A stretch of 64,000 nt of DNA from Rudaea sp. (GCA_031291055.1 JARLJU010000058.1:1-64000), one strand, 5' to 3'; shown: positions 12,903 through 22,775, counted from the first letter of the stretch. Program-made: numbers and translations. Notes: generated by a model from the letters alone, not told the origin.

Positions 12903-15900
12903 ATGAGCGCATATCCTCTTGCTGCGACCGCCGCCGCCGATCCCATCCTGCAGCAAATCCAGGCGCGCCTCGGCGCCGGACAAAGCCGCGAGGCGCAAGC
13001 GTTCGCCAGTCATTTCTTCCGCCGCGTCAGTACCGACGATCTAGCAGGGCGCCCGCTCGAAACGTGGGTCGGCATGGTCCTGGGATTGCTCGATTTCATA
13101 CGCGTACGCAAGCCGGGCGTGCCGAATGTGCGCGTGTTCAATCCCGCGGTCGAGCACGACGGCTGGGAATCCACGCACACCGCAATCGACATCATCACCG
13201 ACGACATGCCATTTCTGGTCGATTCAGTCGGCATCGCGATTGCCCAGGCGAATCTGCTTTCCTACGTCGCGATCCATCCGGTCTACAGCATCGAACGCGA
13301 TCCGGGCGGCCATGTGCTCAATCTGGCCGCAGAGGGCGGCAAGGGCAAGGTCGAGTCCGTGATGCACTTCGAGATCGATCGCGTCGCCGAACCTGCCGAG
13401 CGCGCGCGCCTGGAACAGGGGATTCGCACCGCGCTCAGCGACGTGGCCCAATGCGTCGGCGACTGGCAGGCGATGCGCGACAAGATGATCGCGATCGCTG
13501 CCGAAATGAACACGGGCAACGCGCCGATAGGCGCCGAGGGCGTGGCCGAAGCGCAGGAATTCCTGCGCTGGGCGGCCGCGGACAATTTCACTTTTCTGGG
13601 CTATCGCGAATACCGCGTCGCCTCGGCCGGCGGCGAAGATGTGCTGCAGGCCGTCGACGGTTCGGGGCTCGGCATCCTGCGCGCCAAGGAACGCTCGGTC
13701 GCACCGCGATCGCTGAAGAGCCTGACGGCGGCGGAGCTGCCGCAATCCGGATCGATGGATGCGATCATCCTGACCAAGACCAATGCGCCCGCCAGCGTGC
13801 ATCGGCCGGGCTACATGGACTACATCGGCGTGCTCAAGTTCGACGAACGCGGCGTTCCGGTGATCGAGCAGCGTTTCCTCGGCTTGTTCACGTCCGGCGC
13901 GTACGCGCGCCGGCCATGGGAAATTCCGCTGCTGCGGCGCAAGTTCGATGCAGTGATGCTGCGTTCGGGCCTGCGCCGCGATTCGCACTCGGGCAAGGAT
14001 TTGCGAAACATCCTGGAAACCCTGCCGCGCGACGAATTGTTCCAGGCCGGCGAAGACGAACTGTTCGCCACCGCCATCGGTGTCCTGCAACTGCAGGGCC
14101 GTGCGCGCTCGCGACTGTTCGTTCGCCGCGACAAGTACGGCCGTTTCTTCTCCTGCCTGGTATTCCTGCCGCGCGACCGCTTCACCGCCGACGTACGCGA
14201 ACGCATCGAATCGATGCTCAAGCGCGCGTTCAAGGGCGAGCGTGTGGATTCCACGATCCAGGTCGGCGAATCTTCGCTGGCGCGACTGCATCTGGTAGTG
14301 CGACCCAAGCCCGGCGAGAAGCCGCTGTACGACAGCGTCGAACTGGAAGGCAAGATCGCCCAGATCGTGCGCAACTGGCACGATGAACTGCGCGAGATCC
14401 TCGTGCAGAAGCACGGCGAGGAAAAAGGCCTCAAGCTCGCCAACCGCTTTGGCCGCGCCCTGCCGGCCGGCTATATCGAAGAAGTCAGCGCGCATGTCGC
14501 AGCGACCGACGTCGAAGCGGCCGCCGGCCTCAAGGATGCCGACGACATCCGCATGTCGTTGTACCGCTCGCGCAAGAAGAACGACAGCCTGCGCTTCAAG
14601 CTGTTCCGCTACAACGCGCCGATCACCCTTTCCGAAGCGCTGCCGATGCTCGAGAACATGGGCCTGAAAATCCTGTCCGAACATCCCTACGAGATGAAAC
14701 TGGACGAGGCAACCATCGTCATTCAGGATTTCGAGGTACAAACCGCAGCGCAGTGCGATTTCGACATAGAGCAGATCAGGGACGCATTCCAGACCAGTTT
14801 CGAGCGCATCTGGCGCGGCCAGGCCGAGAACGATGGCTTCAACAAGCTGATCCTCGGCGCACTGATGGAGTGGCGGCAGATCGCGCTGTTGCGCGGACTG
14901 TGCAAATACCTGCTGCAGACCGGCGTGCCGTTTTCGCAGGCCTACATGGAGGAAACCCTCAATCGCTATCCGCTGATCGCCGGCCTGCTGGTCGAGCTGT
15001 TCGAGGCAAAATTCGATCCGCAGCGCGAGAATCCCGGCAAGACGGTGCTGGAAGGGGCGAGGAAGCGTCTGCGCAGGGAACTGGAAACGCTGCTGCCCGA
15101 GGACGTCGCAAAATCCCATCCTGGATTTGTGGACAACGTGGTCAGCGCGCGCGGCGAATCGCGCGATACGCAGCAGCAGGCCATCGTGGCGGCCCTGCGT
15201 ATCCTGCTGGATCGGGTTGCCAGCCTCGACGAGGATCGCATCCTGCGCGCATGGCTCGGCGCGATCGGCGCGATGCTGCGCACGAGCTTCTATCAGACGC
15301 CCGGCGGCAGGGCACGCGAATACATCAGTTTCAAGTTCGACTCGGTCAAGGTGCCGGAGCTGCCCAAACCGCGCCCTTACCGCGAGATCTGGGTCTATGC
15401 GCCGCGCATCGAAGGCGTGCACCTGCGCTTCGGTCCGGTAGCGCGAGGCGGCTTGCGCTGGTCGGATCGACGCGAGGATTTCCGCACTGAGGTGCTCGGC
15501 CTGGTCAAGGCGCAGATGGTGAAGAACACGGTCATCGTGCCGGTCGGTTCGAAGGGCGGTTTTTTCGTCAAGCGCTCGCCGGCCAGCGGCGAGCGCGATG
15601 CCGTGTTGGCCGAGGGCGTGGCCTGCTATCGCCTGTTCATCAACGGCCTGCTCGACATTACCGACAATCTTGTCGATGGCAAGGTTGTGCACCCGCAGAA
15701 CTGCGTCCGCCACGACGACGACGACCCTTACCTCGTCGTCGCGGCCGACAAGGGCACCGCGACTTTCTCGGACATCGCCAACGCGGTCAGCGCGGAGCAC
15801 GCTTACTGGCTTGGAGATGCCTTCGCCTCGGGTGGTTCGGTGGGCTACGACCACAAGGCGATGGGCATCACCGCCAAGGGCGGCTGGGAATCGGTCAAGC

Positions 15901-17852
15901 GCCATTTCCGCGCGCTGGGGCGCGATTGCCAGAGAGAGGATTTCACCTGTGTCGGCGTCGGCGACATGTCCGGCGACGTATTCGGCAACGGCATGCTGCT
16001 GTCGAAACACACACGCCTGATCGCCGCGTTCGATCATCGCCACATCTTCATCGATCCGGCGCCGGATGCGACCAGTTCCTTCGTGGAACGCGAACGGATG
16101 TTCAAGCTGCCGCGTTCGTCCTGGGCCGATTATGATGCAAGCCTGATTTCCGCCGGCGGCGGTGTATTCCCGCGCAGCGCCAAGGCGATTGCCGTATCGG
16201 CCGCCGCTCGCGCCGCCCTCGGCATCGAAGGCGATGTCGGCGCCATGTCGCCGAACGAGTTGATGCGCGCGATCCTCAGGGCGCCGGTCGATCTGCTCTG
16301 GAACGGCGGCATCGGCACCTACGTCAAGGCCGAGAGCGAAACCAATGCCGACGTCGGCGACCGCGCGAACAATGCGATTCGCCTCAATGGCAGGGAATTG
16401 CGCTGCAAGCTTGTGGGCGAGGGCGGAAATCTGGGTTTCACCCAGCGCGGCCGCATCGAAGCGGCACTGAACGGCGTGCTGTTGAACACCGATTTCATCG
16501 ACAACTCGGCCGGCGTGGATACCTCGGATCATGAGGTCAACATCAAGATCCTGCTCAACGATGCGGTGCAGCGCGGCGAGTTGAGCTACGACGCGCGCAA
16601 CACGCAGTTGGCGGCGATGACCGACGAGGTCGAGCGCCTGGTACTGCTGGACAATTATCGCCAGAACCAGGCGATCAGCCTGATGGAGCGCATGTCGGTA
16701 TCGCGTCTGGGCGCCAAGCAGCATTTCATCCGTACGCTGGAATCCCAGGGCCTGCTCGACCGCCAGATCGAATATCTGCCATCCGACATCGAATTTGCCG
16801 AACGCAGGGCGCGCGGTCTGGGGCTGACCCGGTCGGAACTGGCTATACTTTTATCTTATTCCAAGATTGTACTTTACCAGCAGTTGCTCGATTCCGATGT
16901 GCCGGAAGATCCGTATCTGTCGAAGGAACTGCGTCGGTATTTCCCCGAGCCGCTACAGGAAAAATATGCCGAGCACATGGAGCGGCATCGCCTCAAGCGC
17001 GAGATCATTGCGACTGCAGTGACCAATTCCATGGTCAACCGCATGGGTGCGACATTCGTCTTGCGCATGGGCGAAGACACCGGCAAGACGCCGGCGCAGG
17101 TGGCGCGTGCGTTCAATATTGCCCGCGAGGTATTCGATGCGCGCGAACTGTGGGCCGGAATCGAGGCGCTGGACGGCAAGATCAACGGCAATGCGCAGAT
17201 CGATGCACTACTACTGATCTGGGCGGCCCTGCGCAACTCAACGCGCTGGTTGCTCAATCATTCCGAAGCGACGCTGGATATCGCCGCGGCGGTGGCCCGC
17301 TACCATCCGGGCATGCGCGAACTACGCACGCATCTGGCCGAGGCGATCACACCGCGCGAGCGCAACCGCTTCGATGCGGACAAGCAGCGCTGGATCGAGC
17401 TGGGATTCCCGGATGCGCTCGCGGCCGATCTGGCCGTGTTGCCGACGCCAGGGTCGGGCCTGGATATCATCCATGTCGCCGCCGAGCACAAGCTCAAGGT
17501 CGAACGTGCTGCAGAAGTATACTTTGCCCTCGGTGAGGCCCTGCACCTGTCGTGGCTGATGGGCAAGATCGAGGAACTTCCGGTCGAGTCGCGCTGGCAT
17601 GCGCACGCGCGCGGCTCGTTGCGCGACGAGCTGTACACGCAGCATCGCGCGCTGACCGCGCAGGTGCTGGACCAGGGGGGCAAGGGCAAGGGCGCCGACG
17701 TCGTCGATGCCTGGCTGAATCGCGACGACCCCGCGCTCAAGTACACCCTCGGCATGTTTGCGGACATGCGTACCCAGGTGGTGACGGACTATCCGATAGT
17801 GTCGGTGGCCGTGCACCGGTTGGCGCAGTTGGTGCAGACGGGGACGCATTGA
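12903..17852 (+). CDS. gdhB: NAD-specific glutamate dehydrogenase, large 180-kDa type
   Basis: A 1649-residue oxidative deaminase converting glutamate to 2-oxoglutarate with NAD, belonging to the L_180/Bac_GDH family typical of Xanthomonadales and pseudomonads. The N-terminal half holds ACT-like regulatory modules (for example FLVDSVGIAIAQANL, YVAIHPVYSIER). The catalytic half begins near residue 840 with GGLRWSDRREDFRTEVLGLV, and the catalytic lysine lies in PVGSKGGFF near residue 884. NAD-binding elements include VGVGDMSGDVFGNGML and GGNLGFTQRGR. The full length matches the family and the frame is intact. Very large antisense ORFs over it are GC-driven shadows. It starts 183 bases from the divergent diguanylate cyclase. 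Confidence 0.97.
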   Translation: MSAYPLAATAAADPILQQIQARLGAGQSREAQAFASHFFRRVSTDDLAGRPLETWVGMVLGLLDFIRVRKPGVPNVRVFNPAVEHDGWESTHTAIDIITDDMPFLVDSVGIAIAQANLLSYVAIHPVYSIERDPGGHVLNLAAEGGKGKVESVMHFEIDRVAEPAERARLEQGIRTALSDVAQCVGDWQAMRDKMIAIAAEMNTGNAPIGAEGVAEAQEFLRWAAADNFTFLGYREYRVASAGGEDVLQAVDGSGLGILRAKERSVAPRSLKSLTAAELPQSGSMDAIILTKTNAPASVHRPGYMDYIGVLKFDERGVPVIEQRFLGLFTSGAYARRPWEIPLLRRKFDAVMLRSGLRRDSHSGKDLRNILETLPRDELFQAGEDELFATAIGVLQLQGRARSRLFVRRDKYGRFFSCLVFLPRDRFTADVRERIESMLKRAFKGERVDSTIQVGESSLARLHLVVRPKPGEKPLYDSVELEGKIAQIVRNWHDELREILVQKHGEEKGLKLANRFGRALPAGYIEEVSAHVAATDVEAAAGLKDADDIRMSLYRSRKKNDSLRFKLFRYNAPITLSEALPMLENMGLKILSEHPYEMKLDEATIVIQDFEVQTAAQCDFDIEQIRDAFQTSFERIWRGQAENDGFNKLILGALMEWRQIALLRGLCKYLLQTGVPFSQAYMEETLNRYPLIAGLLVELFEAKFDPQRENPGKTVLEGARKRLRRELETLLPEDVAKSHPGFVDNVVSARGESRDTQQQAIVAALRILLDRVASLDEDRILRAWLGAIGAMLRTSFYQTPGGRAREYISFKFDSVKVPELPKPRPYREIWVYAPRIEGVHLRFGPVARGGLRWSDRREDFRTEVLGLVKAQMVKNTVIVPVGSKGGFFVKRSPASGERDAVLAEGVACYRLFINGLLDITDNLVDGKVVHPQNCVRHDDDDPYLVVAADKGTATFSDIANAVSAEHAYWLGDAFASGGSVGYDHKAMGITAKGGWESVKRHFRALGRDCQREDFTCVGVGDMSGDVFGNGMLLSKHTRLIAAFDHRHIFIDPAPDATSSFVERERMFKLPRSSWADYDASLISAGGGVFPRSAKAIAVSAAARAALGIEGDVGAMSPNELMRAILRAPVDLLWNGGIGTYVKAESETNADVGDRANNAIRLNGRELRCKLVGEGGNLGFTQRGRIEAALNGVLLNTDFIDNSAGVDTSDHEVNIKILLNDAVQRGELSYDARNTQLAAMTDEVERLVLLDNYRQNQAISLMERMSVSRLGAKQHFIRTLESQGLLDRQIEYLPSDIEFAERRARGLGLTRSELAILLSYSKIVLYQQLLDSDVPEDPYLSKELRRYFPEPLQEKYAEHMERHRLKREIIATAVTNSMVNRMGATFVLRMGEDTGKTPAQVARAFNIAREVFDARELWAGIEALDGKINGNAQIDALLLIWAALRNSTRWLLNHSEATLDIAAAVARYHPGMRELRTHLAEAITPRERNRFDADKQRWIELGFPDALAADLAVLPTPGSGLDIIHVAAEHKLKVERAAEVYFALGEALHLSWLMGKIEELPVESRWHAHARGSLRDELYTQHRALTAQVLDQGGKGKGADVVDAWLNRDDPALKYTLGMFADMRTQVVTDYPIVSVAVHRLAQLVQTGTH

Positions 17853-17929
17853 GTTTCGCGTGATCGAATTTGCGCGATCATCTCGATCGTGTGCCGCCAT
17901 TGATTGTGTACTTCCCACCGGAGAATGAA

Positions 17930-18697
17930 GTGACTGCAACGCCGATCGCCTTCGTCGCCAGCAAGACCGAGGAAGCACAGGCGGCGTTGGCCGAGCTGCG
18001 CAAGCGCTATGCCGAGGTGCCGGTCGAGCAGGCGCAGGTCATCGTCGCGCTCGGCGGCGACGGCTTCATGTTGCGTACGCTGCACCGGCATCTGGCGCTG
18101 GACAAGCCCGTCTTCGGCATGAAGCTCGGTACGGTCGGGTTCCTGATGAACCAGTTTCATGCCGATGGTCTGGCCGAACGCATCGCACGTGCGCAACCGA
18201 CTGCGCTCAAGCCGCTGGTGATGGAAGCGGTGAGCGAATCCGGCACGACGACGACGGCACTTGCGTTCAACGAAGTGTCGCTGCTGCGCCAGACCAAGCA
18301 GGCCGCGCATATCCGCGTGTCGATCAATGGCACCGTGAAGATCGAGGAACTCATGTGCGACGGCGTGCTCGTATGCACGTCGGCAGGCTCGACCGCGTAC
18401 AACCTGTCCGGGCACGGACCGATCCTGCCGCTCGGCGCGGACGTGCTGGCGATGACGCCGATCAGCCCGTTCCGGCCGCGGCGCTGGCGTGGTGCGATTC
18501 TGCGCGCCGGTACCCAGGTGAATTTCGAGATTCTCGATCCGTACAAACGCCCGGTGAGTGCAACGGCGGATTCGAACGAAATCCGCGACGTGGTCGAGGT
18601 GATGATCCGCGAGTCGCGAGAGAAAACCGTGACCTTGCTGTTCGATCCGGAACACAATCTCGAGGATCGCATCCTCAACGAGCAGTTTGCCAGTTGA
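17930..18697 (+). CDS. nadK: NAD kinase
   Basis: Phosphorylates NAD to NADP in the cytosol. It carries the diagnostic [14 protein letters not shown] with GGDG, the [13 protein letters not shown] loop, the conserved FNEVSLLR and the [15 protein letters not shown] segment with the ATP/NAD-contacting TSAGSTAY. I place the start at GTG 17930, which has CGGAGAA about seven bases upstream and gives 255 residues, the usual short length in Xanthomonadales. The longer TTG start at 17870 lacks a site. It follows gdhB by 77 bases, and the next gene begins within about 40 bases, so the three are probably co-transcribed. Confidence 0.94.
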   Translation: MTATPIAFVASKTEEAQAALAELRKRYAEVPVEQAQVIVALGGDGFMLRTLHRHLALDKPVFGMKLGTVGFLMNQFHADGLAERIARAQPTALKPLVMEAVSESGTTTTALAFNEVSLLRQTKQAAHIRVSINGTVKIEELMCDGVLVCTSAGSTAYNLSGHGPILPLGADVLAMTPISPFRPRRWRGAILRAGTQVNFEILDPYKRPVSATADSNEIRDVVEVMIRESREKTVTLLFDPEHNLEDRILNEQFAS

Positions 18698-18734
18698 ACA
18701 TGCGCGGCCGCCGCAATTGCCCAAGACTGTCCGC

Positions 18735-19673
18735 GTGAGCGAAGCCGCAGACGTTGCAGCGCCCGGAGCCAACGATCGTCTGGTCGTGGCGATTTCCTCG
18801 CGCGCGTTGTTCGACCTTTCGGAAAGCCATGCGCTGTTCGAACGCGAAGGACTGGATGCATATCGCGACTACCAGATGGCGCGCGAGAATGAGTTGCTCG
18901 CGCCCGGCATTGCGTTCCCCCTCGTGCAGAAACTGCTGAAACTGAACGATGCACCGCCAGCGGCGCCGCGTGTCGAGGTGATCCTGCTGTCGCGAAATTC
19001 GGCCGATAGCGGCCTGCGCATCTTCAACTCGATCGAGCACTACGGTCTGGACATTGCGCGCGCGGCGTTCACCAGCGGGGCCTCGACTTCGCCGTATGTG
19101 CATTCGTTCGCGGCAAACCTGTTTCTGTCGGCCAATCCGGAAAGTGTGGCGCGCGCGCTGGAGGCCGGGGTTGCGGCGGCGACGATTCTGCCGTCGAAGG
19201 CGCCGACGACGGCTTCGGGCCAGCTGCGCATAGCGTTCGACGGCGATGCGGTGATTTTCGGTGACGAATCCGAACGTGTTTCGCATGAGCAGGGCATCGA
19301 TGCGTTTCACCGCAATGAGGTGGAAAACGTGGACAAGCCCCTGTCGGGCGGCCCGTTTCGCGGCTTTCTCGCTGCCCTGCATCGGCTGCAGGCGGCATTT
19401 CCGGCCGGTGACGCGTCGCCGATCCGCACCGCGCTGGTCACCGCGCGCTCGGCGCCGGCACACAAGCGCGTGATCCTGACTCTGCGCAGCTGGGGTGTGC
19501 GCCTGGACGAGGCGCTGTTTCTCGGCGGCCGCGACAAGGGTCCGTTTCTGCAGGCTTTCGGCGCCGACATCTTCTTCGACGATTCGCATGCCAACGTCGA
19601 ATCGGCGCGCCAGCATGTCGCTACCGGACATGTGCCGCACGGCGTGCACAACAAGAGCAAGGGCGCCGAGTGA
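18735..19673 (+). CDS. 5'-nucleotidase (PF06189-type)
   Basis: About 312 residues of the bacterial cytosolic 5'-nucleotidase family, which dephosphorylates nucleoside monophosphates. The domain opens with LVVAISSRALFDLSESH and continues with the family signatures VEVILLSRNSADSGLRIFNS, LFLSANPESVARALEAG, RIAFDGDAVIFGDESE and ALVTARSAPAHKRVI. The aspartates of the HAD-like fold are in FDGDAV and FFDDSHAN. The start is uncertain: GTG at 18735 fits the family, but TTG at 18687, overlapping nadK by 11 bases, is also possible; neither has a convincing ribosome site. Its stop overlaps the GTG of the next gene by four bases. Confidence 0.9.
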   Translation: MSEAADVAAPGANDRLVVAISSRALFDLSESHALFEREGLDAYRDYQMARENELLAPGIAFPLVQKLLKLNDAPPAAPRVEVILLSRNSADSGLRIFNSIEHYGLDIARAAFTSGASTSPYVHSFAANLFLSANPESVARALEAGVAAATILPSKAPTTASGQLRIAFDGDAVIFGDESERVSHEQGIDAFHRNEVENVDKPLSGGPFRGFLAALHRLQAAFPAGDASPIRTALVTARSAPAHKRVILTLRSWGVRLDEALFLGGRDKGPFLQAFGADIFFDDSHANVESARQHVATGHVPHGVHNKSKGAE

Positions 19674-20164
19674 AGATCGACGATTTCATCAGCGTGCATG
19701 AAAGCGAGGAGGTGCCTGAAGATGCCGACAGGTTGTTCCAGCGCAAGTACGGGCGTCCGGTGCCGGATTTTCCGCATCATGTAATTGCGACCTGGCGCAC
19801 CCCCGAGGGCGCGTCGCTGCTGGTGTGCTATGTGCATTTCACCGACTGCGGCGACATTCTGCTTGGCGGCGGCGCCTGCACCAACGATCGCGTGCTGCGG
19901 CAGACGCTGTCGGCACAGCGCGACGCCGTGCGTGCGGCAGGCGGCATCTACCAGCATGTCCTGCAGTGGTCGGTGCGGCATTTTTCCGCACGTTTCGGCG
20001 CCATTTTTGGTTATTGCGGCAACGCGCTGGCCGAACGCATCGATCGGGCGGTCGGCTTCCAGTCAACGCCGCACGAACACTTGCTGGTCTACTGGGCGGC
20101 TCCCATCGACGAACGCCGTCGTCGCCAGATGATTGCCAAAGCTCATTCGTTTTCCCCGTTCTGA
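19670..20164 (+). CDS. uncharacterised protein, paralogue 1 of a tandem pair
   Basis: A 164-residue protein starting at GTG 19670, which overlaps the nucleotidase stop as GTGA. I do not recognise a named family. It aligns along its length with the next gene. Shared landmarks are LFQRK[YF]G[RH]P[VI]PD[FW]PH[HD]V near the N-terminus, a buried ILLGGGACT / ILVGGCCTD strand-turn, an LQWSVRHFSARFGAIFGYCG / LRYGFTRFAGRCDAYFGYCG helix-turn, and H[ED][HK]LLV[YH]W near the end. No signal peptide or membrane segment is visible. Alternating strands and helices with a mid-protein glycine turn could be a GNAT-like fold, but no acetyl-CoA motif is convincing. Co-transcription with nadK and the nucleotidase is likely. 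Confidence 0.78.
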   Translation: MKIDDFISVHESEEVPEDADRLFQRKYGRPVPDFPHHVIATWRTPEGASLLVCYVHFTDCGDILLGGGACTNDRVLRQTLSAQRDAVRAAGGIYQHVLQWSVRHFSARFGAIFGYCGNALAERIDRAVGFQSTPHEHLLVYWAAPIDERRRRQMIAKAHSFSPF

Positions 20165-20178
20165 AACGGATACCCGTC

Positions 20179-20685
20179 ATGCCGCTGCTGCCCAAGCCTG
20201 ACTTCCTGCTGATTTCCGAACTCGACGATCCGCGACCGGTTGTCGGCAATTTGTTTCAGCGCAAGTTCGGCCATCCGATTCCGGACTGGCCCCACGATGT
20301 TGTCGCCTTCGTGTGCCGTTCGAGCGATGGCGCGCTGGTACCGATTTCCTACGCCAAATTCATGCCGTTCGGCAACATGATCCTGGTCGGTGGCTGTTGT
20401 ACCGACGGCAGCGCCTTTGCCCACCTGGATCAGGCGCAGAAAGATTCGCTCGCCGCTGCCGGTGGTGCGATGGCGCAGTTGTTGCGCTATGGATTCACCC
20501 GTTTTGCCGGGCGCTGCGATGCCTACTTCGGCTACTGCGGCGATGCGCGTGCATGGGCAGTGGATCTGTCGGCCGGGTTCGAACCGACCGGCCACGACAA
20601 GCTGCTGGTGCATTGGCACAAGCCGCTCGATGCGCAGATGAAGCGAGGCCTGGTGGCGATGGCACAAGCCATCGGCGCTTTCTGA
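20179..20685 (+). CDS. uncharacterised protein, paralogue 2 of a tandem pair
   Basis: A 168-residue soluble protein starting at ATG 20179, 14 bases after its paralogue ends. It shares the same block order: NLFQRKFGHPIPDWPHDV, MILVGGCCTDG, FGYCGDARAW and HDKLLVHWHKPL. The second cysteine-containing motif FGYCGxA is identical in both copies and is the best candidate functional site. The identity looks like an old duplication, not a recent one. Function is unknown; the pair may act as a heterodimer or have diverged in substrate. The gene is convergent with the deacetylase-like gene nine bases downstream. Confidence 0.78.
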   Translation: MPLLPKPDFLLISELDDPRPVVGNLFQRKFGHPIPDWPHDVVAFVCRSSDGALVPISYAKFMPFGNMILVGGCCTDGSAFAHLDQAQKDSLAAAGGAMAQLLRYGFTRFAGRCDAYFGYCGDARAWAVDLSAGFEPTGHDKLLVHWHKPLDAQMKRGLVAMAQAIGAF

Positions 20686-20693
20686 CGGCGCTG

Positions 20694-21521
20694 TCAGACT
20701 GCTGCGCCAAGAATCGCCCGCAGCTCGGCTGGCGATTTCCAGTGCCAGCCGCACACGTAGCGTGGCAGGTTCCAACGCTCGCTGCGCATCGTCAATGGCG
20801 TCGCGCCGTCGCCGAACGCGGCGCGCATATTGTGCACATTTTCATATTGTGGAAAATATTCCTTACGTAGGTAGTCATTGACGTGGCTGTAGGGGTAGCA
20901 GAACAAGGTCGTGCGGCCGGGACTCACGATTGCGTCGATATAGCGCGTCGCTGCGGCGATTTCGGCATCGGCCCGTTCGTGACTGTCGACTGCGTGGAAC
21001 GACCCCCGCTGCATGCCGGCGACGCCGGGCAGCGCGATTGCCGCATGGTTGTGGTCCCAGCTGTGGTTCTCGATCGCCATGCGCCCGGATTCCAGTGCCG
21101 GTTTCCACCAGCGTTCGCTCATCCAGCCGCGGCCTACCAGGCAGTTGCGATCGATGTGTTCACGCCCCTGCGGCGAGGCAATGACGAAGCTGGTCAGGTG
21201 CAGATCGGGCTGGGCGCCGGTGCCGCGTTCAGAGATGAAATCGACCATGCAGTTGTGCAGGCTGCGCTGCGGGCCGTGAACCGGATGATCCAGGTCGAAC
21301 CAGTCGAAATCCGAGCCGTCGTCGCAGGTGAGGGCCACGCAACGGGCGAGATCGCGATCGACCCCGCCCAGCAATTGATCGACCAGCCAGTGCAGAGGCA
21401 CGATGCGCATGCCCAGGTCGTCGATCAGGCGCAGGTCGGCAGCGAAGGCAGCGTGATCGTTGGTCGCGTAGTCGTTGCCGGCGATATTGACGGCGTGGTA
21501 GGCCAGGACGGGGACGCGCAT
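20694..21521 (-). CDS. polysaccharide deacetylase (NodB-homology) family protein
   Basis: About 275 residues with the layout of carbohydrate esterase family 4. VPVLAYHAV lies at the N-terminus, motif 1 reads LTCDDGSDFDW (the catalytic Asp and metal Asp pair), and motif 2 reads ENHSWDHNH with the two metal histidines. GRTTLFCYPYS corresponds to motif 3. All metal ligands expected for deacetylase activity are present. No signal peptide is visible, so it may act in the cytoplasm or on nascent surface sugars. I start it at ATG 21521; TTG at 21530 has a better-spaced AAGG and is possible. It is transcribed divergently from the glutaryl-CoA dehydrogenase gene. Confidence 0.83.
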   Translation of the reverse strand: MRVPVLAYHAVNIAGNDYATNDHAAFAADLRLIDDLGMRIVPLHWLVDQLLGGVDRDLARCVALTCDDGSDFDWFDLDHPVHGPQRSLHNCMVDFISERGTGAQPDLHLTSFVIASPQGREHIDRNCLVGRGWMSERWWKPALESGRMAIENHSWDHNHAAIALPGVAGMQRGSFHAVDSHERADAEIAAATRYIDAIVSPGRTTLFCYPYSHVNDYLRKEYFPQYENVHNMRAAFGDGATPLTMRSERWNLPRYVCGWHWKSPAELRAILGAAV

Positions 21522-21602
21522 CGGGTTCAACGTGACCTTGAGTTACCTGTCCACTAGAATACGCGGCCTTGTTGTCCAGCCGCAAAACTTCCGGAGTTTC
21601 CC

Positions 21603-22775
21603 ATGCCCGCCGTGCCGCTCAACCCTGCCGATCTTTATGACGTCCGCTCGCTGCTGAGCGAGGAAGAGCGCATGGTGCAGGACACCGTCGCGCGATTCAC
21701 CGACGAGCGCGTGCTGCCGATCATCGGCGATTGCTTCGACAAGGGTGTGTTTCCGCAGGAGTTGATCCCCGAAATGGCCGGACTCGGCCTGTTCGGGTCG
21801 TCGCTGCCGACCGAATACGGTTGCGCCGGCATGAACGCGGTCAGTTACGGCCTGGTCTGCCAGGAACTGGAACGCGGCGATTCCGGAATCCGCAGCTTCG
21901 CTTCGGTGCAGTCGTCGCTATGCATGTATCCGATCTACGCCTACGGCAGCGAAGAGCAACGCCGGCACTGGCTGCCGCAGATGGCCGCGGGCAAGGTCAT
22001 TGGCTGCTTTGGCCTGACCGAACCGCATGGCGGCTCGGACCCGGCCAACATGAAGACGAATGCAAAACGGGACGGCGGCGACTGGGTGATCAACGGCGCC
22101 AAGATGTGGATCACGAACGGCAATCTGGCCCATATCGCCATTGTCTGGGCGCAGACGGTCGATGGTATACAAGGATTCATAGTGGAAAAGGGTACGCCGG
22201 GTTTCACCGCGCAGGAAGTGCACAAGAAGATGAGTCTGCGCGCCTCGGTCACTTCGGCATTGTTCTTCGACAACGTGCGCGTATCGGACGCAAGCCGCCT
22301 GCCGAACGTGAAAGGCCTCAAAGGCCCGCTCAGCTGCCTCACGCAGGCGCGCTACGGCATCACCTGGGGGCCCATCGGCGCCGCAATCGCCTGTTTCACC
22401 GAGGCCACGGAATACGCCAAGCAGCGCGTGTTGTTCGAGCGCCCGATCGCGGCAACGCAAGCGGTGCAACTCAAGCTGGCCGATATGGCGCGCAGGATCA
22501 CGCTGGCGCAACTGCTCTCGCTGCAGCTTGGTCGCCTCAAGGACGCCGGCAAGATGCAGCCGACCCAGGTATCGCTGGCCAAGTGGAACAACGTGCGCAT
22601 GGCGATAGATATCGCACGCGAGGCGCGCGATATTCTCGGTGGTGCGGGCATCACCACCGAGCATTGTCCGATCAGGCACGCGCTGAATCTGGAATCGGTC
22701 ATCACCTACGAGGGCACCGAGACCGTGCACCAGCTCGTCGTCGGACGCGAAGTCACCGGGATCAATGCGTTCTGA
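21603..22775 (+). CDS. gcdH: glutaryl-CoA dehydrogenase
   Basis: A 390-residue FAD-dependent decarboxylating dehydrogenase turning glutaryl-CoA into crotonyl-CoA, the last specific step of lysine and tryptophan degradation. Family markers that separate it from other acyl-CoA dehydrogenases are RSFASVQSSLCMYPIYAYGS, FGLTEPHGGSDP, the substrate-site region ARYGITWGPIGAA, and the catalytic Glu in ITYEGTETVHQL near the C-terminus. The N-terminus begins with a DPADLYDVR-like segment typical of GcdH. The ALDH7-type dehydrogenase at 30397-31932 would act upstream in the same pathway. The following GNAT gene starts within its last codons, so it heads a small cluster. Confidence 0.95.
   Translation: MPAVPLNPADLYDVRSLLSEEERMVQDTVARFTDERVLPIIGDCFDKGVFPQELIPEMAGLGLFGSSLPTEYGCAGMNAVSYGLVCQELERGDSGIRSFASVQSSLCMYPIYAYGSEEQRRHWLPQMAAGKVIGCFGLTEPHGGSDPANMKTNAKRDGGDWVINGAKMWITNGNLAHIAIVWAQTVDGIQGFIVEKGTPGFTAQEVHKKMSLRASVTSALFFDNVRVSDASRLPNVKGLKGPLSCLTQARYGITWGPIGAAIACFTEATEYAKQRVLFERPIAATQAVQLKLADMARRITLAQLLSLQLGRLKDAGKMQPTQVSLAKWNNVRMAIDIAREARDILGGAGITTEHCPIRHALNLESVITYEGTETVHQLVVGREVTGINAF

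Noticed and set aside
13224-16724. 1166-codon open frame antisense to NAD-glutamate dehydrogenase
   Set aside because: High-GC codon bias leaves the antisense frame open. The translation is low-complexity, His/Arg/Asp-rich and matches no family, while the sense protein is fully conserved.
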